From NCBI GenBank assembly GCA_051878315.1, contig JBJEJW010000022.1:1-64000 (forward strand): 64,000 nt of DNA, read 5' to 3'. This DNA is from W0P28-013 sp051878315 (GTDB lineage: Bacteria > Bacteroidota > Bacteroidia > Bacteroidales > Paludibacteraceae). Shown one piece after another: positions 34,996 to 44,139 of this stretch. Made by a program: the position numbers and the translations under genes. The notes below the pieces were generated by a model. It made no database searches. It was given only the letters and a program-made list of their open reading frames with translations, and was not told the DNA's origin. The first letter of the stretch is position 1, and each line of letters begins with the position of its first letter.

Positions 34996-35883
34996 TCAGT
35001 TACAGGTTTGGCACTTTTCGTCTTGCCGCTCAAACTCCACAGTTGTATGTTCGATATGTTCATCGGCCAACAACTTTTTAACTGCCGTTTTGATTCGCCG
35101 CAAATCGTCCCAATCGGCGTCGTCGGGCACCACAATGTGCATACTCGACACATTGTATTCGCTATCGAGACTCCACACATGCAAGTCGTGCACGTCGATT
35201 ACACTGTCGATTTGCCGCAATCGTGTGCGAATGCGTTCGTAATCGACATCTTTAGGAACACCTTGCAGCATCACGTTGAACGTCAGTAACAGATTGCGTA
35301 CCACATTATATAATACAAAAGCGGACACTCCTATCGACAGAATCGGGTCGAGCACCGGCACATCGACAAAAAGCATAACGCCCGACACAACCAATACGAC
35401 CACCCAGCCTAACACATCTTCGAGCATGTGAAGCGACACAACACGTTCGTTGATGCCGGCACCCTTGCGCGTACGCAACACCGCAATGCCGTTAATAATC
35501 ACGCCAAACACCGCCAACCACAACATACCTTGCGCTTGTACAGGTTGCGGTTCGATGATGCGTTGTACACTCTCGTAAATAACGATAAGCGAACCAAAAA
35601 GCAATATGGTAGCATTGATGAGCGCGCCGAGCAATGCAAACCGCTTATAACCATACGAATAACGCGCATTGGGCGAATGTTTGGCCAAACGGTCGAAATA
35701 CCAAGCCAACGCCAACGATACAGAATCGCCAAAATCGTGCAACGCATCACTCAATATGGCGACACTGTTGGTCAGGAGACCGCCCACCAGTTCGATGACG
35801 GTAAACGATAAGTTTAATAAAAACGCTACAACAATATTGTTACTACTGCCATGCGTGTGCGTGTGAGCATGTGTATGTGCCAT
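34996..35883 (-). CDS. Cation diffusion facilitator (CDF/ZnT) metal exporter
   Basis: 295 aa. His-rich N terminus (AHTHAHTHTHG) likely binds metal. Six membrane helices follow with the transport-site motifs in SVAILSDALHDFGDSVSLAL (helix II) and SLHMLEDVLGWVVVLVVSGV (helix V), the HxxxD/DxxxD type associated with Zn2+. The cytosolic C-terminal domain has VPKDVDYERIRTRLRQI and VIDVHDLHVWSL. Zn2+ (or Cd2+/Co2+) efflux, proton-coupled. Begins 9 bases after meaB. Confidence 0.93.
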   Translation of the reverse strand: MAHTHAHTHTHGSSNNIVVAFLLNLSFTVIELVGGLLTNSVAILSDALHDFGDSVSLALAWYFDRLAKHSPNARYSYGYKRFALLGALINATILLFGSLIVIYESVQRIIEPQPVQAQGMLWLAVFGVIINGIAVLRTRKGAGINERVVSLHMLEDVLGWVVVLVVSGVMLFVDVPVLDPILSIGVSAFVLYNVVRNLLLTFNVMLQGVPKDVDYERIRTRLRQIDSVIDVHDLHVWSLDSEYNVSSMHIVVPDDADWDDLRRIKTAVKKLLADEHIEHTTVEFERQDEKCQTCN

Positions 35884-35892
35884 TCGTAATAT

Positions 35893-36984
35893 TTAATGTC
35901 TTGAGAAATAAATATCTAACAGTTTTTTTGCAGCAACAAACGATGAGATAGTATTATCGGCCAACTGCCGTTCGTATTGCTCCAACAAGGCTTCGATAGT
36001 GGGATTGTGATAAAAACTATTTTGCAATGTCTGATTGATAGTTTCGTACATCCAATACTTACTTTGACGATGGCGTTTCTCGTCGAAATAGCCGTTGCCT
36101 TTGGTAAAAGCAATATAATCGTTTATCATTTTCCAAACTTCGGGAATGCCAATTTTGTGAAATGCTGAACAAGTCAGTACTTGCGGGTCCCACCCCGATT
36201 CGGGTTTGGGAAACAGATGCAACGCATTGCGAAACTGTCGTGCCGCCAACTGCGATTTTTCAGTGTTATTGCCGTCACATTTGTTGATAGCAATGCCATC
36301 GGCCATCTCCATGATGCCACGTTTGATGCCCTGCAATTCGTCGCCGGTACCGGCTAATTGTATCAACAAAAAGAAATCGACCATGCTGTGTACTGCTGTT
36401 TCGGATTGTCCAACGCCCACCGTTTCGACAAACACCGTATCGAATCCTGCGGCTTCGCATAACACTATCGTTTCGCGCGTTTTACGTGCCACACCGCCCA
36501 GCGACCCCGACGAAGGTGAAGGGCGAATAAAAGCCGTTTGGGCTGTCGAGAGCTCCTCCATGCGTGTTTTATCGCCGAGAATACTACCACGCGAACGTTC
36601 ACTGCTCGGGTCGATGGCCAACACGGCCAATTTACGTCCTTGATTAACCAATTCCATGCCCAACGCTTCGATGAAAGTACTTTTGCCGGCACCGGGGACA
36701 CCCGTTATACCTATACGCACCGAACGTCCGGCATAAGGCAAGCATTTTTCGACCACCTCCTGCGCCTGCCGATAATGGTCGGGATTGGTGCTTTCGACAA
36801 GCGTTACGGCCTGACTCAACACCGCTACATCTCCACGCAAGATGCCGGCCACGAACTCATCAGTGGTATATTGCACACGTTTAACCCGTTTTTTCAAATA
36901 AGGATTGACCATGGGTGGCTGTTCGATACCCGAATTGACATTCAACGCAGGAAATGCCTTATCATTTTCTATGTGTTCCGACAT
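35893..36984 (-). CDS. meaB: Methylmalonyl-CoA mutase-associated GTPase MeaB
   Basis: 363 aa SIMIBI-class GTPase that loads and protects adenosylcobalamin on methylmalonyl-CoA mutase. Walker A in IGITGVPGAGKSTFIEALG, then AIDPSSERSRGSILGDKTRM, VFVETVGVGQSETAVHSMVD (Walker B and switch region), and base-recognition NKCDGNN. Its presence implies a B12-dependent succinate-to-propionate route, common in Bacteroidales. The mutase genes are not in this window. Confidence 0.95.
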   Translation of the reverse strand: MSEHIENDKAFPALNVNSGIEQPPMVNPYLKKRVKRVQYTTDEFVAGILRGDVAVLSQAVTLVESTNPDHYRQAQEVVEKCLPYAGRSVRIGITGVPGAGKSTFIEALGMELVNQGRKLAVLAIDPSSERSRGSILGDKTRMEELSTAQTAFIRPSPSSGSLGGVARKTRETIVLCEAAGFDTVFVETVGVGQSETAVHSMVDFFLLIQLAGTGDELQGIKRGIMEMADGIAINKCDGNNTEKSQLAARQFRNALHLFPKPESGWDPQVLTCSAFHKIGIPEVWKMINDYIAFTKGNGYFDEKRHRQSKYWMYETINQTLQNSFYHNPTIEALLEQYERQLADNTISSFVAAKKLLDIYFSRH

Positions 36985-37018
36985 ATTTTGTTATGTTTTG
37001 AATCTGTTTTTCGTCCTT

Positions 37019-38095
37019 TTACCTGATTGTTTGCCACTTCACCGAGAAAACCTGCGACGGATTGGTCGGGTCGTTGGTTATCAGTTGCAATGTTTTGGTA
37101 AACGTGTATGGTTGCAAATTACCGGCATCAACCGTAATTTTCAGTTTCGCGGTTTTACCGCTTTTAATACGCGGTTTGGAAACTTCGGCACGAATATAAT
37201 CGCTTCCAGAGACAATGGCACGCACCTGCAACACATCAATACCGGCATTAGTCAAAGTCATGGTTATAGTATGTTTTTTACCTATGCGCAAATCGCCCAT
37301 ATCAAGCACTCTGTCGGACAACACGGCAATCGGTGCGGTCAAGCGTTCGACAGCAGTCAACGTACTAAAATCCTCAACCAGCACAGCACGCACAACAATA
37401 TCGCCAACATTTTTACCATTCACGCCAAGGAGTACTTTACCGGTGGTGTATCCCCACGCCTCATTGCGATACGACAAATATTTCAGGGTGATCTGTGTCG
37501 TTTCGTTCGGTTTGAGTATTGTCGGCGCATCAATTACGACGTATTCCGGTGCCACAAAATCAAGACGTTGCGGTTCGGCCGTTGCATTGGCCACTTCCAA
37601 CCGACGTTCGACTACTTCACCTTTGATGATGGTATCGAATACCACTATTGTTGCACGCAGATAAACATCGCCCAAATGGTAGGGATAGCGATTTTCGAGC
37701 GATTCAGCACGCGGCTCGACCTGACCTGTGATGTCGAGCATTTCGACCAATGTAGCACCTTCGCCAACGAGTTCCACGCGCGCACTCTTATTGAAACGCC
37801 CGGGGCGGTCCCACGGATCGAATGTCAACGTTACATAACCGGAATCGTTCGGTTGAATCACCTCGTGTGTCCATTCGGGCGTGGTACAACCGCACGAGGC
37901 GGTTACGCGCTGTATGGTCAATGGTGCAAGACCCGCATTGACGAATAAAAATTGATGCGACACTGCGCCACCATCTTCGCGCACACGACCGAAATCATAT
38001 TCGGTTTCGACAAATCGGCATTCGGTTTGACGTTGAGCCAATAGAGCGAAGCAACAAGCCGACATCATCAGGCTAACGATGAGAATACGTTTCAT
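37019..38095 (-). CDS. DUF1573 secreted protein, long form
   Basis: 358 aa. Signal peptide (MKRILIVSLMMSACCFALLAQ). An N-terminal DUF1573 Ig-like (ASH-like) domain with the signature VTASCGCTTPEWTHEVI is followed by GYVTLTFDPWDRPGRF. Two further Ig-like segments follow (about 150-250, 260-350). The CGCTTPEW cysteine pair is near-invariant in the family. Periplasmic or outer-membrane scaffold of unknown role. Followed 34 bases later by meaB. Confidence 0.85.
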   Translation of the reverse strand: MKRILIVSLMMSACCFALLAQRQTECRFVETEYDFGRVREDGGAVSHQFLFVNAGLAPLTIQRVTASCGCTTPEWTHEVIQPNDSGYVTLTFDPWDRPGRFNKSARVELVGEGATLVEMLDITGQVEPRAESLENRYPYHLGDVYLRATIVVFDTIIKGEVVERRLEVANATAEPQRLDFVAPEYVVIDAPTILKPNETTQITLKYLSYRNEAWGYTTGKVLLGVNGKNVGDIVVRAVLVEDFSTLTAVERLTAPIAVLSDRVLDMGDLRIGKKHTITMTLTNAGIDVLQVRAIVSGSDYIRAEVSKPRIKSGKTAKLKITVDAGNLQPYTFTKTLQLITNDPTNPSQVFSVKWQTIR

Positions 38096-38239
38096 ACGAT
38101 TGATGGTTCATTGTGGTTGCACAACAATCTGCAACTTTATTTTACGACAAAGAGGGAAAAAGATTGTTTAGCGACTTTTCCCCTCGAAAAAAAATGCGTG
38201 GCCGTCAAGCAGCCGCCAACCGGTGTTTACACAATATTT

Positions 38240-38647
38240 TTATTGTGCAGGAGCAGGTTCGGCCGGTTTTGGTTGTACATTACCTTTGATATAAAGCATT
38301 TCGGTGAAATCTTCGGTACCATTGGTCAATACCACGGTAATGGATTTCGTGAAACTACCGGGGCGGGTTGCCGCAGCATATTTCACACGAATAGTTCCAA
38401 CAGCGTTAGGTGCTATCGGTTCGTGGCTCCATTCCGGTGTCGTGCAACCGCACGATGCTTTTACGCTTTTCAACGTGATGGGCGAAGCAAATTGGTTTAC
38501 AAACGTAAACGTGGTAAAAATGTCGCCATCTTCTTGTTTTACCGTACCAAAGTCATGGGTGCGTTCGTTAAACTCGACGACTTGGTTTTCTTGTGCCGTG
38601 GCAACTATTGCTACGAACAACATTGCAAATACAGCAATTTTTTTCAT
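38240..38647 (-). CDS. DUF1573 secreted protein, single domain
   Basis: 135 aa. Signal peptide (MKKIAVFAMLFVAIVATAQ) and one DUF1573 domain: THDFGTVKQEDGDIFTTFTF, then VKASCGCTTPEWSHEPI and IRVKYAAATRPGSFTKSI, with a Pro/Ala tail. Paralogue of the longer protein just downstream (shared CGCTTPEW.HE.I.PN). Consensus promoter at 38697-38727. Confidence 0.87.
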   Translation of the reverse strand: MKKIAVFAMLFVAIVATAQENQVVEFNERTHDFGTVKQEDGDIFTTFTFVNQFASPITLKSVKASCGCTTPEWSHEPIAPNAVGTIRVKYAAATRPGSFTKSITVVLTNGTEDFTEMLYIKGNVQPKPAEPAPAQ

Positions 38648-38696
38648 GATGATAATGTTATAAATGAGTTAAACGTTAATAAGCAAAACGATTGTG

Positions 38697-38727
38697 CAAA
38701 ATTACTATTTTTTTTGTTTATCGGCAA
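38697..38727 (-). promoter_or_regulatory. Promoter of the DUF1573-meaB-CDF genes
   Basis: Minus strand TTG (38725-38727), 20 bases, TAATTTTG (38697-38704). Confidence 0.75.
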
Positions 38728-38749
38728 ATTTCGACAAAAAAGTTATGCA

Positions 38750-39778
38750 CTATTTATTGTGAATATGTTCAAAGCCGTGCAAATTGTGTGCCACCCTTCG
38801 ACGTCGGATATAATACTGCCACAAGATGCTACCCTGAAATTTGCCATTTATGTTGTGATTCACAGTCGCTTGTAAATTTTTGCAACGGTCGGCAACAAAA
38901 TGTTTCCGCATAACGAAAAAATCTTTCTGTGCGCGCAGTACAGCACAAACATTCCGCCACTTTCCCTGACACAACAAATGCAATGCCGCAACCCAATCGA
39001 GCAATAGCCGTGCCGTCAAAATCGTCGATGCGGCAGGTTCGTTTTTGTATATCATCAGCAAATTGTTGCGAAAATTGAGATAAGTTTTCATAGGGTGTTC
39101 TGTGGCTAACGTTTTTGCACCGATATGATACACTGTGCTTTGCGGCAGACAGACTATACGGTTGCCGCGTGCCTGCAAACGCCAACAGAGGTCGATTTCC
39201 TCCATGTGTGCAAAGAAACGGCCGTCCAATCCGCCGACTTCGCGGAACTTGTCGGCACGCACCAACAAACAAGCGCCCGATGCCCAAAAAACATCGGCCA
39301 CTGTGTCGTATTGTCCGTTATCGGGTTCGAGTGTCGATAGTATACGTCCGCGACAAAATGGATAGCCCAAAGCATCAATGTAACCGCCACATGCGCCGGC
39401 ATATTCAAATTTTGTACGGTCGGTGTAACTCTTGATTTTGGGCTGACACGCCGCCACATCGGTATGCTGTGCCATGTAATCGATGAGCGGTTCCAACCAA
39501 TGCACCGTTACTTCGACATCGGAATTAAGCAACACAAAATAGTCGGCCTCGATTTGTGCGAGCGCGCGATTGTAACCTTCGGCAAAACCATAATTTTCGC
39601 TCAAGGTAATCAGTCGAACTTGCGGAAATGTTTGACGCAAAAGGTTCAACGAGCCATCGGTCGATGCGTTATCGGCAACAATGACTTCGGCATGTGGCGA
39701 ATGTTCCACCACCGATGGCAGCAGCGTACGCAACAAGGCTTCGCCGTTGTAGTTCAATATGACGACAGCCGTTTTCAT
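38750..39778 (-). CDS. Glycosyltransferase family 2 (rhamnosyltransferase-like)
   Basis: 342 aa from the ATG at 39778, which overlaps the acyltransferase stop as ATGA; the longer reading adds non-family residues. GT-A fold: KTAVVILNYNGEALL, EVIVADNASTDGSL, NYGFAEGYNRAL, and the DxD-equivalent in FVLLNSDVEVT. An acceptor-side FFAHMEEIDLCWRLQARG is typical of WcaA/RfbF-type enzymes that add sugars to O-antigen or lipid-linked glycans. Coupled translationally to a lipid A-type acyltransferase, so lipopolysaccharide is the likely product. Confidence 0.9.
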   Translation of the reverse strand: MKTAVVILNYNGEALLRTLLPSVVEHSPHAEVIVADNASTDGSLNLLRQTFPQVRLITLSENYGFAEGYNRALAQIEADYFVLLNSDVEVTVHWLEPLIDYMAQHTDVAACQPKIKSYTDRTKFEYAGACGGYIDALGYPFCRGRILSTLEPDNGQYDTVADVFWASGACLLVRADKFREVGGLDGRFFAHMEEIDLCWRLQARGNRIVCLPQSTVYHIGAKTLATEHPMKTYLNFRNNLLMIYKNEPAASTILTARLLLDWVAALHLLCQGKWRNVCAVLRAQKDFFVMRKHFVADRCKNLQATVNHNINGKFQGSILWQYYIRRRRVAHNLHGFEHIHNK

Positions 39779-40662
39779 GTGTATGTATTTGGACGTCGGT
39801 GTTTCCAACGTTTGTGCGACCATAACCACCAAGCAGGATTTTCTACAATATTTTGTTCCATGCGTCGTGCGTATTTTTCGACCAAAGCATTTGGCGGCAC
39901 GGCTTGCGGATTATCGCAAAGCGGTTCCAAACGGCAGACATAGTATCCGCGTTTCACCTTTTTCACCGCCAAAAACACTACCGGTTCGTTCTGCTTGCGA
40001 GCAATCTGTTCCCAACCTGTCAAAAACGGCGTATCCTGATTGAGCCATGTAGTCCAATAGTGCGCATTGCTCAGCGAGGGCGTCTGGTCGGCAATGAAAG
40101 CCATGACAAACGGTTTGCCCAAACGTTTCAGTTCGACAATGCCCCGCAACACCTGTTTTCGCGCATAGCAATGCGTACCGTAACGTGAACGCAAGTGCAA
40201 GAAAAACTGATCCATTGCACTGTTTTTCAACGTTTTATATAGTGTCGAGACATTCAAGCCGTGTAAATGAAATGGCAACGAGCAGACCCATTCCCAATTA
40301 CCATAATGACCAAAGACGGCAAAAATATTACGCCCTTGTGCGGCATATTGTTCGAGCAATTCGGTATTTTCGAAAACAATGCGTTTACTGATTTCGCGTT
40401 CGTTCATGTGCATCATGCGCAACGTTTCAAAAGCATAGTCGCACAAATGACGATAGAAGTGCCGTTCGATGGTACGGAGTTCTACTTCGTTTTTATCGGG
40501 AAAGGCATTGCGCAAATTGGTGCGCGTTACCTTAACACGGTACTTAACAATATGATATACAAGTATATAGCAGCAATCGGACAAGACATATAATACACGT
40601 AATGGCAGTAACGACATCGGCCACAATAGGGCATATACTATGTAAAATCCGATTTTTTTCAT
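39775..40662 (-). CDS. LpxL/HtrB-family acyltransferase
   Basis: 295 aa from the ATG at 40662, overlapping the previous stop as TGATG; the codon before it is only a TTG. N-terminal membrane helix (IGFYIVYALLWPMSLLPLRV), then the HxxxxE acyltransfer motif in AVFGHYGNWEWVCSLP, and PFVMAFIADQTPS. The late-acyltransferase family adds secondary fatty acids to lipid A; some members act on other lipids. The glycosyltransferase follows with an ATGA overlap. Confidence 0.9.
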   Translation of the reverse strand: MKKIGFYIVYALLWPMSLLPLRVLYVLSDCCYILVYHIVKYRVKVTRTNLRNAFPDKNEVELRTIERHFYRHLCDYAFETLRMMHMNEREISKRIVFENTELLEQYAAQGRNIFAVFGHYGNWEWVCSLPFHLHGLNVSTLYKTLKNSAMDQFFLHLRSRYGTHCYARKQVLRGIVELKRLGKPFVMAFIADQTPSLSNAHYWTTWLNQDTPFLTGWEQIARKQNEPVVFLAVKKVKRGYYVCRLEPLCDNPQAVPPNALVEKYARRMEQNIVENPAWWLWSHKRWKHRRPNTYT

Positions 40663-40994
40663 CAAACTTCGGTATAAATGCCGATGCGTTTGCCATATTC
40701 AAACTCGCCATCGAGAATCTCTTGCAAATCGTCTTCGGTGAGTTGTACTACGTTTTCTTTTTGGATGACATTCCAAATGTAATTGTGCATATCGTCTTCG
40801 GCAATAGCGGCTTCATCGTCGCCACCATCGCTGTCCATCAAATGATTTTTGTCGTAATATTCGCACAACACATCAAGCACATATTGTACATCGTCGTCGG
40901 TGATTTTGCGTTTCGCCTCGTCCGACAAAGTCGCAAGTATAAATTGAACAGCTTCGCTGTCATCAAATTCAAAAGGTTCTGGTTCGTTTGACAT
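40662..40994 (-). CDS. Small acidic conserved hypothetical protein
   Basis: 110 aa, strongly acidic, no signal peptide or membrane helix. Predicted mostly helical (AVQFILATLSDEAKRKITDD, VQYVLDVLCEYYDKNHL, DDLQEILDGEFEYGKRIGIY). It looks like a two-helix-bundle repeat of unknown function, conserved in appearance among Bacteroidales hypothetical proteins. Its stop overlaps the acyltransferase start and it lies 26 bases before the dnaX stop, so it belongs to a dnaX-to-lipid transcript. I do not recognise a family. Confidence 0.72.
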   Translation of the reverse strand: MSNEPEPFEFDDSEAVQFILATLSDEAKRKITDDDVQYVLDVLCEYYDKNHLMDSDGGDDEAAIAEDDMHNYIWNVIQKENVVQLTEDDLQEILDGEFEYGKRIGIYTEV

Positions 40995-41019
40995 AAAATA
41001 CTGATTTTGAATTATATAA

Positions 41020-42768
41020 TTATATTAACTCCAAGCCTAATTGTTGCGATAATTGATCAAAACATGGATTTTGTTGGCGCATTTGGGTAAATCGTTCTTC
41101 AGGCGTAAAAGCCTCGTCGCGTTGTTGTTCTGTGACACACACGGCAAAATCAATATAGTCATTATTCAAATGTTGACGCAACGATGCAAGTATTTGGTCC
41201 CGATATTTTTCCAATTCTTTTTGCTGTAAAGTATTGAACACAAATACGGAATATCGTTCGTCTGTGTCTTTGACCGGCAAGCAATTGAGCAAGGTATTCG
41301 TGGCATGTGCGTCGTCGCTCAACGTAGCAGCAAAATCTTTCCACGCGCACACAAAGTCGTAATCGGAGAAAGCATTTCGGCGTTCGGACGATGACGGCAC
41401 AGTGTCAGCGGACTGTGATTGTGTTTCGGGCGCAGGTACCGGTATATCGGTTGTGAGTGTCGTTATCGACATACCATATTTAGGTTTAGGTGTCGATGCG
41501 GGCTGCGCAGTCTGCTGTTGCGACACTGGCGCCACGCTTGGTTGCGATACCACCGCCGGTTGCGGTTTAGACACCGGTTCTTGAATCGGCTGTGATACAG
41601 GCTGTTGTAGTGTTTCTGTCGATTGAGGCAGAGGTTTTATAATGTCCGTTTTAACGGGTTCCTGCACCACTTCAACGCCTGTCAGTTGACATAAACGTAT
41701 CAAGGTCAGTTCCACCAACAGCCGTTTGTTGCGACTGACACGATAATTCAGGTCGCATTCGTTGGTTATCTCCAAGGCTTTATACAAAAACGGAATCGGA
41801 CAGCGCTGCGCTTGTGCGACGTAATTATCGGCCACAGCAGCACCAACTTCGAGCAACGTTTTTGTAGCGGCATCGTGCGCTACCAACAGATTACGGAAAT
41901 GTTCGGCCAAGCCGGTAATAAAATATTGAGCATCAAAACCTTTGCGCAAGATTTCGTCGAAGGTAACAAGACTATGTGTTACTTGTCCGGCCAAAAAATC
42001 ATCGGTCAAGCGAAAATAATAATCGTAGTCGAGTACATTCAAATTTTCGATAACGCTCCGGTAAGTAACATTGCCGCCACAAAAACTCACCACTTGGTCG
42101 AAAATGGAGAGAGCGTCGCGCATGGCACCATCGGCTTTTTGCGCAATGACATTCAGGGCTTCGGGATCGGCCGTAACGCCCTCGCTCTGAGCGACATATT
42201 GCAGATGTTTCACTGCATCGTCAATGCGAATGCGATTAAAATCGTATATTTGACATCGCGACAAGATAGTCGGAATGATTTTGTGTTTTTCGGTTGTGGC
42301 CAATATGAATATGGCGTACGACGGAGGTTCCTCAAGGGTTTTCAGGAAGGCGTTGAATGCGGCTGTCGAGAGCATGTGTACCTCGTCGATGATATAGACA
42401 CTGTATTTGCCGACTTGTGGCGGTATGCGTACCTGTTCGACCAATGAGCGAATATCATCTACCGAGTTATTCGATGCGGCATCAAGTTCGTGAATATTGA
42501 ATGAGCGTTGTTCGTTGAATCCGCGACACGATTCGCACTCGTTGCACGCCTCGCCATCGGGTGTTGGATGTGCGCAGTTGATCGTTTTAGCAAATATGCG
42601 TGCACACGTGGTTTTACCCACGCCGCGCGGGCCGCAAAACAAGTAGGCATGTGCCAAATGATTGGTGGCGATAGCATTTTTCAGTGTCGTTGTCAGTGCC
42701 TCCTGCCCCACTACCGATTTGAACGTCGCGGGACGATACTTGCGTGCCGATACGATATATTGCTCCAT
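41020..42768 (-). CDS. dnaX: DNA polymerase III subunit gamma/tau
   Basis: 582 aa from the ATG at 42768. Clamp-loader AAA+ ATPase. Walker A in YLFCGPRGVGKTTCARIFAKTINC, zinc ligands in CAHPTPDGEACNECESC, DEVH box in VYIIDEVHMLSTAAFNAFLK, arginine finger in ILSRCQIYDFNRI. A Gln/Pro/Thr-rich linker (about 385-470) and a C-terminal tau-like domain ending QLGLEL follow. I see no obvious slippery A6G site for a gamma frameshift. Divergent from the FtsB-like gene. Confidence 0.95.
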   Translation of the reverse strand: MEQYIVSARKYRPATFKSVVGQEALTTTLKNAIATNHLAHAYLFCGPRGVGKTTCARIFAKTINCAHPTPDGEACNECESCRGFNEQRSFNIHELDAASNNSVDDIRSLVEQVRIPPQVGKYSVYIIDEVHMLSTAAFNAFLKTLEEPPSYAIFILATTEKHKIIPTILSRCQIYDFNRIRIDDAVKHLQYVAQSEGVTADPEALNVIAQKADGAMRDALSIFDQVVSFCGGNVTYRSVIENLNVLDYDYYFRLTDDFLAGQVTHSLVTFDEILRKGFDAQYFITGLAEHFRNLLVAHDAATKTLLEVGAAVADNYVAQAQRCPIPFLYKALEITNECDLNYRVSRNKRLLVELTLIRLCQLTGVEVVQEPVKTDIIKPLPQSTETLQQPVSQPIQEPVSKPQPAVVSQPSVAPVSQQQTAQPASTPKPKYGMSITTLTTDIPVPAPETQSQSADTVPSSSERRNAFSDYDFVCAWKDFAATLSDDAHATNTLLNCLPVKDTDERYSVFVFNTLQQKELEKYRDQILASLRQHLNNDYIDFAVCVTEQQRDEAFTPEERFTQMRQQNPCFDQLSQQLGLELI

Positions 42769-42788
42769 AAAACATATTTTTAGATGTG

Positions 42789-42796
42789 CAAAGTTA
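42789..42796 (-). promoter_or_regulatory. Possible dnaX -7 element
   Basis: TAACTTTG on the minus strand, ~20 bases before the dnaX ATG, with no TTG at the expected distance. Confidence 0.4.
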
Positions 42797-42878
42797 CAAA
42801 TTTTTGCCGATAAATCGCCGTTTGAACACACTTTTTGTATTATTCTGCGCCAAAAAGTGTACGCTATCTGTTTTTTTA

Positions 42879-42886
42879 GTATTTTT
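42879..42886 (+). promoter_or_regulatory. Possible FtsB-like gene -7 element
   Basis: TATTTTTG fits TAnnTTTG ~26 bases before the ATG at 42912; the -33 region is weak. Confidence 0.42.
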
Positions 42887-42911
42887 GTAGTTCGATTTGC
42901 AGCGTGCGTTC

Positions 42912-43208
42912 ATGAATAGTTTTAAGCGCAAAATCAAATTATTACTTACCAACAAATACATTGTTACATTGTTGGTATTTGGTGTGTATATCGTTTTTTT
43001 CGATGCAAACAATCTGATAGACCGTATGCACACACGCCGAAAAATTGCCGATTTGCAAAAAGAGATTGCCTTTTACAAACAAAACATCGAAACCGACCGT
43101 GCGAAACTCGAAACGCTCAATTCAAGCCTCGAAAATTTAGAAAAATTTGCGCGCGAAGAGTATTATATGCACAAACCGAACGAAGATATTTTCATCATAA
43201 ACGAATAG
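42912..43208 (+). CDS. Septum formation initiator (FtsB/DivIC family)
   Basis: 98 aa from the ATG at 42912. A short cytosolic N terminus, one membrane helix (KYIVTLLVFGVYIVFFD) and a periplasmic coiled coil (IADLQKEIAFYKQNIETDRA...) precede the C-terminal KFAREEYYMHKPNEDIFII, which matches FtsB/DivIC. Part of the divisome FtsQLB-like complex that activates septal wall synthesis. The pseudouridine synthase starts 9 bases later. Confidence 0.88.
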   Translation: MNSFKRKIKLLLTNKYIVTLLVFGVYIVFFDANNLIDRMHTRRKIADLQKEIAFYKQNIETDRAKLETLNSSLENLEKFAREEYYMHKPNEDIFIINE

Positions 43209-43217
43209 GAGAACACC

Positions 43218-44102
43218 GTGGCAGTACCATACAGAAAAAGACAGCAAGAATCGTTGTTGCACGTTACGGACAAGACAACTTTATTCGCTTTTTTAATCGC
43301 CCAACTACCGGATAAAAGTCGCAACACCGTCAAATCGTATTTGGCACACAGACAAGTCGCCGTCAACGGTTGTGTAAGCACCGCCTTTGACACCGTGTTA
43401 CACGCCGGCGACATTGTGGCCATACGCGCCATAGGCGAACATGCGCCGAATCCGAACAACAAAATACGCATTGTGTTCGAAGACGACGACTTGATGATTG
43501 TCGATAAAAAATATGGTGTCATCAGTCAAAGCAACCACACCGAAAACAAAGAAACCGCTTACAGCATAGCATGCGAACACGTTATGCGGCATCAGCAAAG
43601 AGCCGATGTTTATTTAGTGCATCCGCTCGACCGCGAGGTATCAGGATTGCTATTGTTTGCCAAATCGGAAGAAGCGTTCAAACGTTTGCATAGCGATTGG
43701 CAACGAGGTACCGTGCAACAAACATTCGTGGCCGTCGTCGAGGGATTGCCGGCACAAACAGCCGGTACAATGACACATTGGCTGACACACAACCGACAAG
43801 CCAACAAACCTGTTGCCACATCGGTCGAAAATGGAGGCCGCAAGGCGGTAACACATTTCAAAGTATTGAAATCCAATGGACGTTTTGCGCAGGTGGAACT
43901 GGTACCGGCCACCGATTTCAGCAGCCAGATGCGTGTGCAATTAGCAGCGGCAGGCACACCTATCGCCGGCGACAAACGATTCGGTGCACGCAGCAACCCC
44001 ATCGGTCGGCTGTGTCTGCATGCACAAGCCTTATCGTTTTATCACCCATTCACAGGCAAGCCGCTTCATTTCGACACCGGTATTCCTGCATACTTTCAAT
44101 AA
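43218..44102 (+). CDS. RluA-family pseudouridine synthase
   Basis: 294 aa, starting from GTG at 43218. An N-terminal S4 RNA-binding domain (NTVKSYLAHRQVAVNGCVST, THVLHAGDIV-type) precedes the catalytic domain with the active-site Asp in VYLVHPLDREVSGLLLFAKS. KR..SDWQRGTVQQTFVAVVEG follows, and the late NPIGRLCLHAQALSFYHP block. Isomerises a uridine in rRNA or tRNA; which site cannot be told. The His-Pro rather than His-Arg before LDRE is a small deviation from the commonest motif. Confidence 0.9.
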   Translation: MAVPYRKRQQESLLHVTDKTTLFAFLIAQLPDKSRNTVKSYLAHRQVAVNGCVSTAFDTVLHAGDIVAIRAIGEHAPNPNNKIRIVFEDDDLMIVDKKYGVISQSNHTENKETAYSIACEHVMRHQQRADVYLVHPLDREVSGLLLFAKSEEAFKRLHSDWQRGTVQQTFVAVVEGLPAQTAGTMTHWLTHNRQANKPVATSVENGGRKAVTHFKVLKSNGRFAQVELVPATDFSSQMRVQLAAAGTPIAGDKRFGARSNPIGRLCLHAQALSFYHPFTGKPLHFDTGIPAYFQ

Positions 44103-44139
44103 TTTTTAACCGTCAATAAAGCAAGTTCGCATTTCCAAC

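Noticed and set aside
41020..42768. Programmed frameshift in dnaX
   Set aside because: No A-rich slippery site of the AAAAAAG type could be seen at the expected place.
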